Made by a program: the position numbers and the translations under genes | Virus record (IMG/VR): IMGVR_UViG_3300024221_000571 | Coordinates: 1-32,207 of that record | Source of the DNA: a virus | DNA: 32,207 nucleotides | Strand: one strand, 5' to 3' | Shown here: positions 30,806 through 32,207 of the stretch, piece after piece | Position numbering within the stretch: position 1 is the first letter of the stretch | Layout: each line of letters starts with the position of its first letter | The notes under the pieces: generated by a model | Seen by the model: the letters and a program-made list of their open reading frames with translations, nothing else | Databases searched by the model: none | Told to the model about the DNA's origin: nothing

Positions 30806-31262
30806 AACAGATTCTCCGGAGAAACAGATTCTATATTTCGATATGGATGGCGTTTTAGCTGACTTTAATAGAGCGCTACAGGAGAAAGTTACACCAGAAC
30901 TTTGTGTTAAACATGGAGAACATGTTGATGAAATTCCTGGTATTTTTAATGATCTACATCCTGTTCCTGGGGCTCTCTTTGCTTTTCAAGAATTAAGCGA
31001 AAAATATGATTGCTATATTTTATCCACTGCGCCATGGGGAAATCCAGAAGCTTGGATGGAAAAAAGACTTTGGGTGGAAAAACACTTAGGTCCATTAGCT
31101 CATAAAAAACTCATACTTTCTCATAACAAACACCTTAATAGAGGAGACTATTTAATAGATGATAGGTTGGCAAATGGTGCTGATCGATTTGAAGGAGAAC
31201 ACATTCTATTTGGTGGAGATCAATTTCCTGATTGGAAATCAGTATTAGGTTATTTATTGTAA
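30774..31262 (+). CDS. 5'(3')-deoxyribonucleotidase-like HAD enzyme
   Basis: 162 residues from a GTG at 30774; no ATG lies before the catalytic motif. Motif I is YFDMDGVLADF (21-31) with D23 and D25; the VPGALFAFQELSEKYDCYILSTAPWGN block is characteristic of the 5'-nucleotidase, deoxy (Pyr), cytosolic type family; the later LIDDRLANGADRFEG fits motif IV. It would remove phosphate from dNMPs and balance the nucleotide pool, alongside the guanylate-kinase-like enzyme. The third HAD enzyme of the window. Confidence 0.88.
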   Translation: MKEQTRLQTIKTDSPEKQILYFDMDGVLADFNRALQEKVTPELCVKHGEHVDEIPGIFNDLHPVPGALFAFQELSEKYDCYILSTAPWGNPEAWMEKRLWVEKHLGPLAHKKLILSHNKHLNRGDYLIDDRLANGADRFEGEHILFGGDQFPDWKSVLGYLL

Positions 31263-31263
31263 A

Positions 31264-31335
31264 CTTTTTTGAAAATAAATGCTCAAAAGTTTTTTTATCC
31301 CAATAAAAAGTGTTATATTTAATTATAATTAAAAA
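31264..31335 (+). promoter_or_regulatory. Phage promoter with conserved upstream element (copy 7)
   Basis: CTTTTTTGAAAATAAATG and AAAAGTTTTTTTATCCC (31285-31301) precede TTATATTT (31313-31320) and an ATTATAATTAAAAACG leader. The next ATG is at 31346. Confidence 0.8.
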
Positions 31336-31345
31336 CGTAACAGAT

Positions 31346-31567
31346 ATGTCAACCGAATTAAAAACGCTTAAAGGAAAATTTCACAGTCAAAAGACCAATG
31401 AAATAGAAAACACTGAATTATTATTAACTCGATTTAGTGGAGGAAAAGAGGGTATGAAACTTCAATTAACGATGAAAGAGCAAGGAGACTTCTTTACTCA
31501 CATCACCCTTAACAAAGAAGAACTTAAAACCTTAGTCAAAGAAATTCAAGAAAACTTTGACCTTTAA
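31346..31567 (+). CDS. Small hypothetical protein
   Basis: 73 residues from ATG 31346; an in-frame upstream extension would be promoter sequence. Alternating strand and helix (TELLLTRFSGGKEGMKLQLTM, then NKEELKTLVKEIQENF). No family recognised. It is expressed from its own strong promoter and precedes the RNA gene cluster. Confidence 0.65.
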   Translation: MSTELKTLKGKFHSQKTNEIENTELLLTRFSGGKEGMKLQLTMKEQGDFFTHITLNKEELKTLVKEIQENFDL

Positions 31568-31578
31568 AAAATAAATAT

Positions 31579-31696
31579 GGGAGGTTAGCCAAGGGGTTAC
31601 GGCGCTATATTTCTTATAAACGATTGGAAGCTAATGATATCAACGGTTAGTAAATCGGAAATATAGGATCAGGGGTTCGAATCCCCTACCACTCAG
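31579..31696 (+). tRNA. tRNA-like gene with long insertion at the anticodon loop
   Basis: The 5' part GGGAGGT-TA-GCC, loop, GGC fits an acceptor and D arm. The 3' part has a perfect T arm (AGGGG, TTCGAAT, CCCCT at 31671-31687) and acceptor ACCACTC plus A (31688-31695), with one A-A mismatch and one G-T. Between them CTATATTTC (31605-31613) pairs with GAAATATAG (31658-31666), so the anticodon stem is present but its loop is 52 bases instead of 7. Removing 45 bases could give TTTCTAA (anticodon TCT, Arg), but other joints are possible. It may be intron-bearing, defective or a tRNA-like RNA. Confidence 0.5.
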
Positions 31697-31775
31697 CTCT
31701 TAGATAGGTTTAACAACCGAACAACGAGGCGTCAAATCTCACGCCTACAAGCCGAAAGGTGGAGTCTAAGTGGAG
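31697..31775 (+). ncRNA. Structured spacer RNA candidate
   Basis: CTTAGA (31699-31704) pairs with TCTAAG (31765-31770) and encloses three hairpins: GGTT/AACC (31707-31718), AGGCGT/ACGCCT (31727-31732 with 31741-31746) and a CC-GAAA-GG GNRA hairpin (31752-31759). This makes a compact four-way junction between two tRNA-type genes. It has no open frame. It may be a tRNA processing spacer or an independent RNA. Confidence 0.4.
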
Positions 31776-31785
31776 AAACATATAT

Positions 31786-31859
31786 GGACTTATAGCTCAG
31801 TTGGTTAGAGCACCGCACTCATAATGCGTAGGTCGTAGGTTCGAGCCCTACTAGGTCCA
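31786..31859 (+). tRNA. tRNA with anticodon CAT (Met or lysidine-type Ile)
   Basis: A regular cloverleaf: acceptor GGACTTA/TAGGTCC with one G-T, D stem GCTC/GAGC, anticodon loop CTCATAA with anticodon CAT at 31820-31822, T stem GTAGG/CCTAC with loop TTCGAGC, and discriminator A at 31859. The 3' CCA is not fully encoded (ACC then T). The first anticodon-stem pair is a mismatch. Elongator Met and Ile2 tRNAs share this loop, so the amino acid is open. Confidence 0.9.
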
Positions 31860-31903
31860 CCTTCAAGTTCAGTTATGATATACTGATATTGAAAAATAGT
31901 TGC

Positions 31904-31955
31904 AAAAAAGTTTTTTTATCCCAACTATTATGCTTATATTTAAATATAATTAAAA
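31904..31955 (+). promoter_or_regulatory. Phage promoter (copy 8)
   Basis: AAAAAAGTTTTTTTATCCC followed by a TTATATTTAAATATAATT region near 31934-31951 and an AAAAACG leader. The next ATG is at 31967. It lies 45 bases after the tRNA, giving downstream genes independent expression. Confidence 0.75.
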
Positions 31956-31966
31956 ACGTAATCGAG

Positions 31967-32149
31967 ATGACACTAACAGATTTATATCAGTACTGTATTG
32001 ATAAAGCAAAAGAATATCCTAATCTATCCAATGATATTCTTTCATTCTATGACCTCGCAGAGATGGAAGTTGAAGATGGAGGTAGTACCGAACATGAGTG
32101 CGAATTAGCACTCAGTGATATTGATGAATTAATTAAAGAAAACCTTTAA
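31967..32149 (+). CDS. Small acidic hypothetical protein
   Basis: 60 residues from ATG 31967; the frame is open upstream through the promoter but that part is not coding. Strongly acidic (EMEVEDGGSTEHECE), helical, single-domain. Not recognised. It has the same promoter-small gene arrangement as the genes at 21138, 21504 and 31346. Confidence 0.6.
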   Translation: MTLTDLYQYCIDKAKEYPNLSNDILSFYDLAEMEVEDGGSTEHECELALSDIDELIKENL

Positions 32150-32160
32150 CACCAGAGACA

Positions 32161-32207
32161 ATGGCTAAATACTTAAAGCAAGGATTTGTAAGAGAGTTGG
32201 AATGGCA
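32161..32207 (+). CDS. Start of a gene cut by the right edge
   Basis: An ATG at 32161, 11 bases after the previous stop, begins MAKYLKQGFVRELEW and remains open to the window end. Only 15 codons are visible; no identification is possible. Confidence 0.5.
   Translation, partial: MAKYLKQGFVRELEW

Noticed and set aside
31605-31666. Hammerhead ribozyme or group I intron in the tRNA-like gene
   Set aside because: CTAATGA resembles the hammerhead CTGATGA but does not match, no GAAA/NUH arrangement fits, and the insert is far too short for a group I core.
31697-31775. A third tRNA between the two tRNA-type genes
   Set aside because: It has a closing stem and three hairpins but lacks a TTCGA T loop, a proper D arm and a 7-base anticodon loop.

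Overview
This AT-rich window reads as part of the genome of a T4-like myovirus (contractile tail). It carries the T4-type terminase pair (gp16-like, gp17), tail sheath (gp18), tail tube (gp19), clamp loader (gp44 and a probable gp62), an RNase H/FEN-type exonuclease and a gp26-type tail/baseplate assembly protein. The host is inferred to be a Bacteroidetes, probably a flavobacterium. Recurrent promoters have a -10-like block close to the Bacteroidetes TAnnTTTG box, leaders are A-rich without Shine-Dalgarno sequences, and a GH16 family glycan hydrolase fits a polysaccharide-degrading host. No host gene is visible, so the host call is inference.

Layout. 3-965: end of a highly charged coiled-coil protein (scaffold/core candidate), with a terminator that lies inside the only minus-strand gene (962-1462). 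1524-4857: replication block (gp44, RNase H, probable gp62, one unknown). 4889-7959: virion block, with a putative capsid-targeted internal protein, a duplicated membrane protein and a large neck-like structural protein. 7999-13782: packaging and tail (gp16-like, gp17, gp18, gp19), ending in a clear terminator. 13872-17537: RHH-like protein, gp26-type assembly protein with an overlapping +1-frame extension, and the tape measure candidate. 17601-20946: small proteins, methyltransferase, SNase-like nuclease, RmlC epimerase, zinc ribbon and class I glutamine amidotransferase. 21138-29668: accessory and metabolic genes, including a stand-alone polynucleotide 3'-phosphatase, GH16 hydrolase, second HAD phosphatase, YciA-like thioesterase, Fpg/Nei glycosylase, SDR epimerase, guanylate-kinase-like enzyme and a metallophosphoesterase-like protein that has lost its metal ligands. 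29690-32207: ECF-like sigma factor, deoxyribonucleotidase, small early-type genes, an odd tRNA-like gene with an apparent insertion, a structured spacer and a tRNA with anticodon CAT.

How it may work together. Two promoter classes can be read. One is a long, strongly conserved element (eight copies, mostly before small accessory genes, RNase H and the sigma factor), probably early/middle and read by host polymerase. The other is a short GATATATAA-type box before structural genes, a candidate late promoter for the phage sigma factor. The most distinctive observations are an RF2-like CUU-UAA +1 frameshift site just upstream of the tape measure gene, the catalytically dead metallophosphoesterase, the capsid-targeting N-terminus with a gp21-type cleavage site, and the interrupted tRNA. 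No search or structure prediction was run; family calls rest on motifs, length and gene order.
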